From positions 1-47,482 of the forward strand of contig CAMKJS010000017.1 of assembly GCA_946413245.1 (NCBI GenBank): 47,482 bases of DNA. The letters are read 5' to 3'. The stretch comes from an uncultured Clostridia bacterium. Lineage in GTDB: Bacteria > Bacillota > Clostridia > Christensenellales > Aristaeellaceae. This document shows positions 10,074 to 18,446 of this stretch, piece by piece. The notes beneath the pieces are model-generated. The model was not told the DNA's origin, searched no databases, and saw nothing but the letters and a program-made list of their open reading frames with translations. Made by a program: the position numbers and the translations under genes. How positions within the stretch are numbered: the stretch's first letter is position 1; each line of letters begins with the position of its first letter.

Positions 10074-10592
10074 ATGACCATTGAAACCGACAGGCTGCTT
10101 ATCACCGAAATGACGCCGGAAATGGCCGGGGATGTCTGCCAGAATTCCCTGGACGGCGAAACCCGGCGGTTTGTGCCGGACGAAGTGTTCGAAACCCCGG
10201 AGGAAGCGCTGGAAACCATCCGGTTCCTGATCTCCCGGTACGGATCCCCGGAGGGACCCCTGGTGTACGCGGTGATCATCCGGGACGGAAACCGGAACGC
10301 CGGGTATGTTCAGCTGTCCCGGATTGAGAACGGAGCCTGGGAAATCGGCTATCATATCGCCCAAAGGTATACCGGGCAAGGCTACGCGACGGAAGCGGTG
10401 CGGGCCTTTCTCCCGGCCGCGGCGGAAGCCGTCGGGGCAAAGGAAGTATACGGGATCTGCCTGAAGGAGAACGCCGCCTCGTACCGGGTGCTGGAAAAAT
10501 GCGGCTTCGAAATCCTGTATACCGGGCCCGGCGAATACCAGGGACAGAAAAGGGAAATCGTCCGAAGCGTCCGCAGTCTCACAGAGGTCTGA
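10074..10592 (+). CDS. GNAT-family N-acetyltransferase (RimJ/RimL type)
   Basis: This 172-residue protein starts at ATG 10074, which has an AGGAGG site at 10062-10067. It shows the ETDRLLI N-terminal strand typical of RimJ/RimL-like acetyltransferases, the acetyl-CoA loop RYTGQGYATEA, and the C-terminal NAASYRVLEKCGFE segment. It would transfer acetyl from acetyl-CoA to a primary amine on a protein or small molecule; the acceptor is not predictable. It lies 19 bases after the P-type ATPase and is probably cotranscribed with it. Inverted repeats follow the stop. Confidence 0.88.
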   Translation: MTIETDRLLITEMTPEMAGDVCQNSLDGETRRFVPDEVFETPEEALETIRFLISRYGSPEGPLVYAVIIRDGNRNAGYVQLSRIENGAWEIGYHIAQRYTGQGYATEAVRAFLPAAAEAVGAKEVYGICLKENAASYRVLEKCGFEILYTGPGEYQGQKREIVRSVRSLTEV

Positions 10593-10620
10593 GGAGCAGA
10601 CCGGAAGGATCCGGCTTCTT
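10586..10620 (+). terminator. Possible weak terminator after the GNAT gene
   Basis: GGTCTG (10586-10591) pairs with CAGACC (10597-10602), immediately followed by a second short hairpin (10601-10605 with 10610-10614) and the pyrimidine run CTTCTT. The T-tract is poor, so this is tentative. Confidence 0.35.
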
Positions 10621-10669
10621 CGCGTTGTTCCCGATGGTAAAAAAATTTCCGGTTCCGATAAAAAAGGAT

Positions 10670-10698
10670 TTGCATTTTTTGCCGAAAGCATATATTAT
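10670..10698 (+). promoter_or_regulatory. Promoter of the tricarboxylate (tct-cit) operon
   Basis: TTGCAT (10670-10675) and TATTAT (10693-10698) are separated by 17 bases in a locally AT-rich stretch. The leader to the tctC start is about 155 bases. No operator palindrome or two-component-system gene was recognised nearby, so regulation of the operon is open. Confidence 0.7.
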
Positions 10699-10859
10699 GA
10701 TAGCGAGGGAGATCGTTTGTTGATGGTTTCATTGTACATTTTGGTTTCAATTCAGAGAAAAGGGCCCCCGGATGTATTTTTCGTTCTCAAAGCGGTCAGC
10801 TCGCCTGTTTTACAGGGTGTGGCAGCTTTAGATAAATTATTTTAAGGAGGAATCACCCC

Positions 10860-11855
10860 ATGAAAAAAATCCTTGCTCTGTTCCTCGCCCTGATGATGCT
10901 GGCCGGCCTGTGCTCTGCGGCATCCGCCGAAGAGTGGAAGTTCGAGCGCGGCATCACCATCGTATGCCCCTGGGGCCTTGGCGGCGGCGCTGACAGCACG
11001 ATCCGTCCCATGGCCACGCTGATGCAGAACTACCTGGGCGTGCCGGTGGACGTGCGGAACGAGACCGGCGGCAGCGGTGTGACCGGCGCGACCTTCGCGT
11101 ACAAAGAGCCCGCCGACGGCTACACGTTCCTGCTGGGCACCCAGTCCCTGTACATCCAGGACATGATGGACAATATGGACTTCAACTTCAAGGATGAATT
11201 CGAGTGCGAAGTCATCCTCGTGCACTCCATCAACATGCTGGCCGGCTCCAAGATTCAGATGGAAAAGTACGGCATCAAGACCTTCTCCGACCTGAAGGCC
11301 TATGCCGCCGAGCATCCCTATGAAGTATCCGTCGCCATGCTGACCGCCACCGGCGTGGACGGCATGTGCTTCGAGATCGCCACCGAGGGCCTGGCTCTGA
11401 ACCCCGTGACCTACGACTCCGGCTCCGCTGCCAACAGCGACATGGCCGGCGGCCACGTAGATCTGTCCGTGGGCGGCTACGACGACATGAGCGGCCTGAT
11501 CGAATCCGGCGATATCATCCCGCTGCTGCTGTTCTGCGAACACCGCATCGACATCATGCCCGACTGCGAATGCACCGCTGAGCTGGGCATCGACAGCTAC
11601 GCCGGTCCGTGGCGCGGCATCTTCGCCAAGAAGGGCACTCCCCAGGGCGCCATCGACAAGATCGTGGAAGCCGTGGAAGCCTGCCGCAGCGACGCCACCT
11701 GGCAGGAGTTCATCAAGAACGCTGCGTACGACCAGCGTACGGTTCCCGCTCCCGGCGAAGCCCTGCAGGCCTTCTGCCTGAGCGAGTACAAGGATCTGCG
11801 CGACTACATGGTCGAGCAGGAGACCATCGAAAAGGACTACGACGATCTGAAGTAA
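10860..11855 (+). CDS. tctC: TTT-family tricarboxylate-binding protein TctC
   Basis: This 331-residue extracytoplasmic binding protein belongs to the tripartite tricarboxylate transporter family. A signal peptide covers about residues 1-23 (Lys-Lys start, hydrophobic core, SAASA end). The mature part opens with the family-typical ITIVCPWGLGGGADSTIRPMA and contains the VRNETGGSGVTGATFAY segment that forms the carboxylate-binding loop. The ATG is preceded by AAGGAGG. It is the first gene of the tctC-tctB-tctA set and is followed by a perfect 12-bp hairpin that probably lets it be expressed above the membrane subunits. The clustered citrate lyase genes point to citrate or a related tricarboxylate as ligand. 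Confidence 0.92.
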   Translation: MKKILALFLALMMLAGLCSAASAEEWKFERGITIVCPWGLGGGADSTIRPMATLMQNYLGVPVDVRNETGGSGVTGATFAYKEPADGYTFLLGTQSLYIQDMMDNMDFNFKDEFECEVILVHSINMLAGSKIQMEKYGIKTFSDLKAYAAEHPYEVSVAMLTATGVDGMCFEIATEGLALNPVTYDSGSAANSDMAGGHVDLSVGGYDDMSGLIESGDIIPLLLFCEHRIDIMPDCECTAELGIDSYAGPWRGIFAKKGTPQGAIDKIVEAVEACRSDATWQEFIKNAAYDQRTVPAPGEALQAFCLSEYKDLRDYMVEQETIEKDYDDLK

Positions 11856-11884
11856 TCCCGCGGAAACACAGGAATTATGCTCAG

Positions 11885-11912
11885 ACCGGGGAAGAGGTTC
11901 CTCTTCCCCGGT
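11885..11912 (+). terminator. tctC-tctB intergenic hairpin (partial terminator or mRNA stabiliser)
   Basis: Perfect 12-bp arms at 11885-11896 and 11901-11912 enclose a 4-base loop. There is no good T-tract, only a pyrimidine-rich TTTCCACTCTTC, so it more likely tunes expression between the binding protein and membrane subunits than ends transcription. Confidence 0.6.
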
Positions 11913-11949
11913 TTCCACTCTTCAAACGATTTAAAGGAGATGACATCCT

Positions 11950-12471
11950 TTGTTTGAGCTGATTTGCAATGTTCTCCTGCTCGTGTTTCTGGGGTACACG
12001 TACTTCACGCACGTTCTGGAGGCCAAGGTTCCCAAGAGTTACCTGAAAAACCCCAATGTTCTTCATCCCAGCGTCTGGCCCAAGCTGATCATTATTCTGC
12101 TGGTGATCTGCCTGGTGATCAACATCATCAAGATCTTTAAGAAGAACAAGGGCAATCCCGAATTCTCCTTCGGCGCCTTTGCCAAAAACAGCTTAGTATT
12201 CCTGAAATCCAAGATGTTTATCGGCATGGCGATCCTGGTGATTGCCGCCCTGATCCTGGAGCCCCTGGGCTTCGTGGTGACGGCCGCGCTGCTCATGTTC
12301 GCCTACGGAATGCTGCTGGGCGAGAAGATCTGGTGGCGGCTGGCCATCATCTCCTGCGTTCTGGCCGTATTCCTGCACATCGCGTTCAGCGGTCTGCTGG
12401 GAGTCAGCCTGCCCCGCGGCACGGTGCCCTTCCTGCGTGACTTCTCTCTGTTCCTGGAAAATCTGTTCTAA
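11950..12471 (+). CDS. tctB: TTT-family small membrane subunit TctB
   Basis: This 173-residue protein has four hydrophobic segments and a charged cytoplasmic linker (KIFKKNKGNPEFS), as expected of TctB, the small poorly conserved subunit of tripartite tricarboxylate transporters. The start is TTG at 11950, with AAGGAGA at 11934-11940; the ATG at 11939 runs into a stop after five codons. The C-terminal SLPRGTVPFLRDF segment is commonly seen in this subunit. The next gene begins 14 bases downstream. Confidence 0.85.
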   Translation: MFELICNVLLLVFLGYTYFTHVLEAKVPKSYLKNPNVLHPSVWPKLIIILLVICLVINIIKIFKKNKGNPEFSFGAFAKNSLVFLKSKMFIGMAILVIAALILEPLGFVVTAALLMFAYGMLLGEKIWWRLAIISCVLAVFLHIAFSGLLGVSLPRGTVPFLRDFSLFLENLF

Positions 12472-12485
12472 GGAGGAATTGAAAC

Positions 12486-14045
12486 ATGAGTTTAGGCGAG
12501 ATGTTTGTTTCCGGCCTTAGCGCTGTCTGGGGCGGAGGCACGATGTTCCTGATGGTCGTTGTGGCCATCGTTCTGGGTACCATTTTTGGCGCCCTGCCCG
12601 GCGTATCGGCCACCATGGCCGTGGCTCTGGGCCTGACCTTTACCTATACCATGGGCCCGGTGCCCGCCATCGTCTTCCTGACGGCCATATACTGCTCCTC
12701 CATTACGGGCGGTTCCATCACGGCCATTCTGTTCAAGATTCCCGGCGTACCCTCGTCGGCGCCTACTACGTTTGACGGCTATCCGATGGCCCAGCGCGGC
12801 GAAGCCGGCAAGGCTCTGGGCGTGGCGCTGCTGGCCTCCGCCATCGGCGGCTTGTTCTCCGCGCTGATCATGTTCCTGCTGGCGACCCCGCTGAGCAAGG
12901 CGGCCCTGGCCTTCGGCAACGGCGATATGTTCGCCATTACCTTCCTGGGTCTGAGCATCCTGATCGTGCTGGATACCGAGCATATTCTGACCACGATCAT
13001 TTCCGGCCTGCTGGGCCTGCTGCTGGCCTGCATCGGCCAGGACCCCATGGCTGGCGTGGCCCGGCTGACCTTCGGCCAGACGAACCTGCTGAGCGGCATG
13101 GAGATGATCCCCGTGCTGATCGGTCTGTTCGCCGTGACCGAGGTGCTGAAGCAAACCACGACCAAGAAACGCCTGTCCGCTGAGGACGGCGTCGGCAACA
13201 AGGGCAAGGTCAACACCAAGATGCCCAGCATGAAGGAACTGTGGAGCATCAAGATGACCCTGCTCCGCTGCTCCATCGTCGGCACGGTGGTCGGCATCCT
13301 GCCCGGCGCCGGCGCGACCATCGCTTCCTTCATGTGCTACACCATGGAGAACAAGCTCTCCAAGTATCCGGAGAAGTTCGGCACCGGCATCATCGACGGT
13401 ATCGCCGCCTCCGAAGCCTCCAACAACGCCGCTACCGGCGGCGCCATGGTTCCCCTGCTGTGCCTGGGTATTCCGGGCGGCAACGCGGCGGCTGTCATGG
13501 CTTCCGCCCTGGCCCTGAAGGGCGTGCAGATGGGCCCGCGTCTGCTGAACGTGCAGCCGGAATTCCTGTCCGCCACCTTTATCACCATGATCGTGACCAA
13601 CATCCTGATGGTTATCGTCGCCATCGGCATCGCGAAGGTGTTCGCCCAGATCCTGGCTGTACCCTATTATTACCTTGGGCCGATCATCCTGCTGCTGGCC
13701 ATGATCGGATCCTTCTCCGAAGGCAACATCGTGGGCGTCTTCGTCATGGTGATCGCCGGCATCCTGGGTATCGTGGTCAAGTATATGCACCTGAACAGCG
13801 CGGCCATCGTGCTGGGCCTGGTGCTGGGAGGCATGTGCGAAAAGTATTTCTCCCAGGCCTTCCAGAAAGCCCATATCGTTACGGCGGAAATGGGCTTCGG
13901 CGATTACGTGGCCAAGGTGTTCGAGAGCCTGTTCGGCAGCCCGATCTCCGCGATCGTGATGACCTGCTGTATCCTGCTGCTGCTGAGCCCGATCTATATG
14001 CCGCTCCTCAAGAAGGTTACCGGCAAGGGCAAGCAGGCCGCATAA
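12486..14045 (+). CDS. tctA: TTT-family large membrane subunit TctA
   Basis: This 519-residue large permease subunit has about twelve hydrophobic segments. It contains the family motifs GALPGVSATMAVAL near residues 35-50 and the second repeat GILPGAGATIASFMCY near 265-280, then EASNNAATGGAMVPLL and LCLGIPGGNAAAVM. With TctB and the binding protein TctC it performs ion-coupled uptake of tri- or dicarboxylates across the cytoplasmic membrane. ATG 12486 has a TAAGGAGG site. It is followed by a strong hairpin before the hydratase gene. Confidence 0.94.
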   Translation: MSLGEMFVSGLSAVWGGGTMFLMVVVAIVLGTIFGALPGVSATMAVALGLTFTYTMGPVPAIVFLTAIYCSSITGGSITAILFKIPGVPSSAPTTFDGYPMAQRGEAGKALGVALLASAIGGLFSALIMFLLATPLSKAALAFGNGDMFAITFLGLSILIVLDTEHILTTIISGLLGLLLACIGQDPMAGVARLTFGQTNLLSGMEMIPVLIGLFAVTEVLKQTTTKKRLSAEDGVGNKGKVNTKMPSMKELWSIKMTLLRCSIVGTVVGILPGAGATIASFMCYTMENKLSKYPEKFGTGIIDGIAASEASNNAATGGAMVPLLCLGIPGGNAAAVMASALALKGVQMGPRLLNVQPEFLSATFITMIVTNILMVIVAIGIAKVFAQILAVPYYYLGPIILLLAMIGSFSEGNIVGVFVMVIAGILGIVVKYMHLNSAAIVLGLVLGGMCEKYFSQAFQKAHIVTAEMGFGDYVAKVFESLFGSPISAIVMTCCILLLLSPIYMPLLKKVTGKGKQAA

Positions 14046-14058
14046 CCGTATCCACTGC

Positions 14059-14110
14059 GAAGCTTCCCGCGGAAGCCTGCTTTCGCGGGCTTTCCGGGAA
14101 GCTTCTTTTT
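14059..14110 (+). terminator. Rho-independent terminator or attenuator after tctA
   Basis: 11-bp arms (14059-14069 with 14095-14105) enclose an inner GC-rich hairpin and are followed by TTTTT at 14106-14110. The hydratase start is only about 25 bases downstream with no clear promoter between, so partial read-through is likely. Confidence 0.75.
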
Positions 14111-14134
14111 GTAAAAACCTGAAGGGGGTATCAC

Positions 14135-16408
14135 ATGTTGAAACTGTATGATTCCGGCGTGTATCTGCTCCACGGACGCCAGATCACGGCGGACGCGCAG
14201 GAAGCCGCCAGGCTGGCCGGCAAGCCTGTCTCCAAGGAGGAAGCCTCGCAGGGCACCATCGCCTACGGCATCCTGAAGGCGCACAACAAGAGCGGGGATA
14301 TGGATCACCTGCAGATGCGCTTCGACAGCCTGACCAGCCACGATATCACTTACGTGGGCATTATCCAGACCGCGCGGGCTTCCGGCATGAAGGAATTCCC
14401 CATGCCCTACGTGCTCACCAACTGCCACAACAGCCTGTGCGCCGTGGGCGGCACCATCAACGAGGACGACCATATGTTCGCCCTCAGCGCGGCCCACAAG
14501 TACGGCGGGATCTATGTGCCCACTAACATGGCGGTCATCCACTCCTTCAACCGGGAGATGATGGCTGGCTGCGGGCGGATGATACTCGGCTCAGACTCCC
14601 ATACCCGCTACGGCGCCATCGGTACCCTGAGCGTGGGCGAGGGCGGCGGCGAGCTGGCGAAGCAACTGGTGGGCCGCACCTACGACGTGGCCCGGCCCGG
14701 CGTGGTGCTGATTTATCTGGACGGCGAACCCCGGCCCGGCGTCGGTCCCCAGGACGTGGCACTGCAGATTTGCGGCGCGGTATACGCCAACGGCTACGTG
14801 AAAAACAAGGTCATGGAATTCGTGGGCCCCGGCGTGGCGAAGCTGCCCATGGAATACCGCAACGGTATCGACGTGATGACCACCGAGACCACCTGCTGGA
14901 GCTCCATCTGGGAGACGGACGAAGCGACGGAGGAATACCTGACCATCCACGGCCGTCCCGAAGCCTATAAGAAACTGGCGCCGGCGGACGCGGCCTACTA
15001 CGACGGCTGCGTCTATATCGACCTTTCGAAGATTGAAAGCACAATCGCCCTGCCGATGCATCCCAGCTATGCGATGACCATCCGGGAACTGCTGGAGAAT
15101 CCGAAGGACATTCTGCACGAATACGAGGAAAAGGCAAACAAACAGATCGTCGGCGCGAAGATCGACCTGGTGAGCAAGGTACACGACGGCGGCGTCTGGG
15201 TGGAGCAGGGCCTGGTGGCCGGCTGCTCCGGCGGAACCTTCGACAACGTGTGCGCGGTGGCCGACATTCTGCGCGGAAACAGCACCGGAAACGGGCCGTT
15301 CACCATGAGCGTGTATCCCGGCTCCATGCCCGCCTACCTGCAGCTGCTGAAGAACGGCGCGCTGGCTGACATCGCCGCCGCCGGCGCGATTATCCGCGAA
15401 TGCTTCTGCGGTCCCTGCTTCGGCGCGGGCGACACCCCCGCCAACGGGGAATTCTCCATCCGTCATACGACCCGCAACTTCCCGAACCGCGAAGGCAGCA
15501 AACCCGGCGAGGGCCAGATGAGCGCCGTGGCCCTGATGGACGCCCGGTCCATCGCCGCCACCGCCATCCATCACGGCAAGCTGACCCCGGCGACCGACCT
15601 GGACGTGAAGTATCAGAAGTATCCGTACGTTTTCGACAAGTCCGTGTACGAGAAGCGGGTATACTTCGGCTACGGAAAGGCGGAACCGGATCATGCGCTG
15701 AAGTTCGGCCCCAATATCAAGGACTGGCCTGAGCAGCCCGCCCTGACAGAGGATCTGCTGGTGAAGGTCGTATCCTATATCACGGATCCCGTCACGACCA
15801 CGGACGAACTGATTCCCTCCGGCGAAACCTCCTCCTATCGCTCCAATCCCGAACGCCTGAGCGAATTCGCCCTCAGCCGCAAGGATCCCGAATATGTGGG
15901 ACGCAGCAAGGCTGTGCGGCAGATCGAGCGCGGCCGGGCAGCCGGAGAGGGACTGCCTGAAGAAGTCAAAAAGGTATACGAAGCGCTGGCGAAAGTCGTC
16001 GTTGTCGATCCGGAACATACCGATATCGGCTCCACGATCTTCGCCGTGAAACCCGGCGACGGCTCCGCCCGCGAGCAGGCCGCGTCCTGCCAGCGCGTGC
16101 TGGGCGCTTCCGCCAACCTGGCGAAGGAATACGCCACCAAGCGGTATCGCTCCAACTGCATCAACTGGGGTATGGCGCCGCTGCTGGTGAAGGACGAAAC
16201 CGCCTTCGCGCTGGGCGATTGGGTATTCATCCCCGGCCTGCGTAAGGCCGTGCTGGAAGGCACGCCGGAATTCACCGCGTATGCCGTGAAGGCGGACGGC
16301 ACGGTGACTCCCTTTGCCGTCAGCCTCGGGGCGCTGACGCCGGACGAGCGGCAGATCATCGCCGACGGCTGCCTGATCAACTACTACCGGAATCATCCTG
16401 TGAACTGA
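14135..16408 (+). CDS. Single-chain aconitase-family hydratase (YbhJ-like)
   Basis: This 757-residue [4Fe-4S] hydro-lyase contains both the catalytic aconitase domains (about 1-480) and the C-terminal swivel domain (about 590-757). Cluster ligands are visible as Cys364 in VAGCSGG and the pair Cys425/Cys428 in CFCGPC; substrate-binding motifs include GSDSHTRYGAIG at 152-163 and GDGSAREQAAS in the swivel domain. The length and divergent sequence resemble the YbhJ-type putative hydratases rather than AcnA or AcnB. Between a tricarboxylate transporter and citrate lyase, it probably interconverts citrate and aconitate/isocitrate, letting the pathway take aconitate as well as citrate (inference). 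A GGGGG site precedes ATG 14135. Confidence 0.88.
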   Translation: MLKLYDSGVYLLHGRQITADAQEAARLAGKPVSKEEASQGTIAYGILKAHNKSGDMDHLQMRFDSLTSHDITYVGIIQTARASGMKEFPMPYVLTNCHNSLCAVGGTINEDDHMFALSAAHKYGGIYVPTNMAVIHSFNREMMAGCGRMILGSDSHTRYGAIGTLSVGEGGGELAKQLVGRTYDVARPGVVLIYLDGEPRPGVGPQDVALQICGAVYANGYVKNKVMEFVGPGVAKLPMEYRNGIDVMTTETTCWSSIWETDEATEEYLTIHGRPEAYKKLAPADAAYYDGCVYIDLSKIESTIALPMHPSYAMTIRELLENPKDILHEYEEKANKQIVGAKIDLVSKVHDGGVWVEQGLVAGCSGGTFDNVCAVADILRGNSTGNGPFTMSVYPGSMPAYLQLLKNGALADIAAAGAIIRECFCGPCFGAGDTPANGEFSIRHTTRNFPNREGSKPGEGQMSAVALMDARSIAATAIHHGKLTPATDLDVKYQKYPYVFDKSVYEKRVYFGYGKAEPDHALKFGPNIKDWPEQPALTEDLLVKVVSYITDPVTTTDELIPSGETSSYRSNPERLSEFALSRKDPEYVGRSKAVRQIERGRAAGEGLPEEVKKVYEALAKVVVVDPEHTDIGSTIFAVKPGDGSAREQAASCQRVLGASANLAKEYATKRYRSNCINWGMAPLLVKDETAFALGDWVFIPGLRKAVLEGTPEFTAYAVKADGTVTPFAVSLGALTPDERQIIADGCLINYYRNHPVN

Positions 16409-16420
16409 TCGTTTGATAAT

Positions 16421-16460
16421 CCGGAGCATCCGGAAGGATTCTTCCCTCCGGATGCTCCGG
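16421..16460 (+). terminator. Hairpin between the hydratase and flavin-reductase-like genes
   Basis: A perfect 13-bp inverted repeat (16421-16433 with 16448-16460) has a 14-base loop and no T-tract. It fits an mRNA processing or stabilising element or a bidirectional partial terminator inside the operon. Confidence 0.5.
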
Positions 16461-16497
16461 CAAGCCTGAAAAATGTCTGAATAAGAGAGGACTGTGC

Positions 16498-16965
16498 ATG
16501 ATCACCATCACCGTTTCCGAAGCGTTCGGCAATGCCCCGCCGCGCAGCGCCGCCGTGCTCTGCGTGAAAGGAAACGACGGACGAACGAACCTGATGCTTG
16601 CCGACTGGTTTACCTGGCTGAACATCAAGCGGAATCCCATGATCAGCTTTTCCCTTCCCCGCGGCGCGGAGATCGGAAAAAGCCTTCGGGAGGGGGACGC
16701 TTTTGTGCTGGCCTTTCCGCCCCTGAAGGAAGCGAAGCGCTATCAGGCAGGCGTCAGCGCCGGCGCGGAAGAAACCGGGGAGAACGCCGGCAGGGAGCCA
16801 GAAACGGTCCGGGAGGACGGAATGGACGTGAGGATCCCCAAAGGCAGCACGGTACTGCTCCGGTGCACGCTGGCCGGGGCCTACAACTATCCCTTTAAAA
16901 AAGTACGGATTTTCAACTGCAATCTGGAGGAAGCGAGAGGCAGCACGGAAGGCCTGCTGGACTGA
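16498..16965 (+). CDS. Flavin-reductase-like FMN-binding split-barrel protein
   Basis: This 155-residue protein resembles the flavin reductase-like/FMN-binding split-barrel family: TNLMLADWFTWLNIKRNPMISFSL near residues 33-55 matches the family pattern in which FMN-binding residues precede a conserved Asn-Pro. It is at the short end of the family and lacks a long C-terminal extension. ATG 16498 follows AAGAGAGG. It would bind FMN in the cytoplasm; no partner oxygenase is nearby, and its place in a citrate operon is unexplained. It could protect or repair the oxygen-sensitive hydratase cluster, but that is speculation. Confidence 0.65.
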   Translation: MITITVSEAFGNAPPRSAAVLCVKGNDGRTNLMLADWFTWLNIKRNPMISFSLPRGAEIGKSLREGDAFVLAFPPLKEAKRYQAGVSAGAEETGENAGREPETVREDGMDVRIPKGSTVLLRCTLAGAYNYPFKKVRIFNCNLEEARGSTEGLLD

Positions 16966-16994
16966 AACAAATCGCTCTGCGTTGAGGACGAAGT

Positions 16995-17558
16995 ATGAAG
17001 AAAGAGAAAATCAGCAGAACGCTGGAGATCTTCCTGACGTTTCTGAAAATCGGCTGCTTCACCTTCGGCGGCGGATGGGGCATTGTGGCGCAGATCCAGA
17101 AGGAATACGTGGAGAAACGACACTGGATCACCGACGAGGAGTTGCTGGACTTCACCTCCGTAGGACGCTCCACCCCGGGGCTGATGATCGGCAACGCGAG
17201 CGTGCTGTTCGGCTATCACGCGGCGGGCTTTCCCGGCGCGCTGGCCGCGCTGCTGGGCATCGTGATTCCGCCGTTCGTGATCATGCTGGGAGTGGTATTC
17301 GTATATGACCAGGTGAAGGACAACCTGTATGTGGCCCGCGCCATGACCGGCGTACGGGCGGCCGTGGTGCCCATTATTTTCAGCGCGCTGACGAAGCTGA
17401 TGAAATCCGGTCTGAAGGACGCGGCCTGTTACCTGATAGCCGCCGCGGCCTTCGCGCTGTGCCTGTTCGTGAAGATGAACAACGTGCTCATCGTGCTGCT
17501 GGGCGCCGCGGCCGGACTGCTGTTTCAGGAGGTGAGGAACCGCCGTGATCTATCTTGA
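16995..17558 (+). CDS. CHR-family (chromate transporter-like) half protein 1
   Basis: This 187-residue membrane protein is a short-chain CHR-family half. It shows the hallmark FLKIGCFTFGGGWGIVAQIQKE near the N-terminus, the segment corresponding to P-G-P as TPGLMIGN, and about six hydrophobic helices. Short CHR proteins work as adjacent heterodimer pairs; characterised ones export chromate, but many clostridial pairs have no tested substrate. The next half begins inside this gene (14-base overlap, GTG 17545), so the pair is translationally coupled. Its place between the hydratase and citrate lyase suggests a physiological anion other than chromate (inference). Confidence 0.85.
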   Translation: MKKEKISRTLEIFLTFLKIGCFTFGGGWGIVAQIQKEYVEKRHWITDEELLDFTSVGRSTPGLMIGNASVLFGYHAAGFPGALAALLGIVIPPFVIMLGVVFVYDQVKDNLYVARAMTGVRAAVVPIIFSALTKLMKSGLKDAACYLIAAAAFALCLFVKMNNVLIVLLGAAAGLLFQEVRNRRDLS

Positions 17559-18084
17559 GCTGTTTTTATCCTTCCTGATGATCGGCTTTACCAGCTTCGG
17601 CGGCATGTCCATGATCCCCCTGATCAACGATCAGATGCTGTCCCACGGCTGGATGACCACCCAGGAGGTGGCGGACATCGTCGCCATCGCGGAAATGACC
17701 CCCGGCCCCCTGGGACTGAATTGCGCGACCTTTGCAGGAGCGCGCACGGCGGGAACGCTGGGCGCGATTTCCGCTTCGCTGGGCGTGGTGACGCCGTCCC
17801 TCACCCTGACGATGCTGGCGGCTGTTTTTCTGGAAAAATTCAAGGAGAACAGGCTGCTGGAGGAAGCGATGTACGGCGTACGGCCCGTGTGCATCGGCCT
17901 GATCTTTGCCGTCATCATTCAGCAGAGTATGAGCAACTATGCCGGAACGCTGTTCGGATTCATCTCCTGGCAGGCTGTGCTGATCGGCGCGGTATCCCTG
18001 CTGGTGCTGATGAAGGGAAAGTGGAGCGTGCCGCAGACCATCCTGCTGGCGGCCGGGCTGGGGCTGGCGCTGGGAGGACTTTGA
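17545..18084 (+). CDS. CHR-family (chromate transporter-like) half protein 2
   Basis: The second CHR half has 179 residues from GTG 17545, with an AGGAGGTGAGG site just upstream inside the first half. It has the motif FLMIGFTSFGGMSMIPLI, the canonical TPGPLGLNCATFAG segment, and a hydrophobic C-terminus. The two halves differ in the GGG versus GGM and TPG versus TPGP motifs, as expected for complementary antiparallel halves. It lies 62 bases before citD with no clear promoter between. Confidence 0.86.
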   Translation: MIYLELFLSFLMIGFTSFGGMSMIPLINDQMLSHGWMTTQEVADIVAIAEMTPGPLGLNCATFAGARTAGTLGAISASLGVVTPSLTLTMLAAVFLEKFKENRLLEEAMYGVRPVCIGLIFAVIIQQSMSNYAGTLFGFISWQAVLIGAVSLLVLMKGKWSVPQTILLAAGLGLALGGL

Positions 18085-18146
18085 GGAACAGGACGGATAC
18101 GATTGATTTTCTCATCCAAAGAGAGACATGGAAAGGAGCCAAGGAT

Positions 18147-18446
18147 ATGGAGATCAAAAAGCCCGCTGTGGCGGGCACGCTGGAATCCAGCGACTGCATG
18201 GTGACGGTGGAGCCGGGACAGGGAGAGATTGAACTGGATCTGGACAGCGTCGTGATCCGGCAGTACGGAAAGCAGATCCGCAAAATCATCCATGAGACCC
18301 TGGACCGGCTGGACGTGAACAACGCCAAGGTGACCGTGGTGGACAAGGGAGCGCTGGACTGCACCATCAAGGCACGGGTGGAATGCGCGGTGTACCGCAG
18401 CAACGATATCAGGGACAACCTGCCGTGGGGAGGTGTCATCAGATGA
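18147..18446 (+). CDS. citD: Citrate lyase acyl carrier protein (gamma subunit)
   Basis: This 99-residue protein is the normal length for CitD. The segment AGTLESSDCM places a Ser at position 14, the residue that carries the phosphoribosyl-dephospho-CoA prosthetic group in characterised CitD. The acyl carrier shuttles acetyl and citryl groups between the CitF and CitE subunits. ATG 18147 has a GAAAGGAG site upstream. It overlaps citE by four bases (ATGA). Confidence 0.93.
   Translation: MEIKKPAVAGTLESSDCMVTVEPGQGEIELDLDSVVIRQYGKQIRKIIHETLDRLDVNNAKVTVVDKGALDCTIKARVECAVYRSNDIRDNLPWGGVIR

Noticed and set aside
7391..10279. Very long open frame on the minus strand opposite the P-type ATPase gene
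   Set aside because: The GC-rich codon usage of the real gene removes stops from the antisense frame. The predicted product is His/Gly/Arg-rich with no domain, and the sense frame has complete P-type ATPase motifs.
14591..16429. Long minus-strand frame opposite the hydratase
   Set aside because: Antisense shadow with low-complexity composition; the sense strand encodes a full aconitase-family protein.
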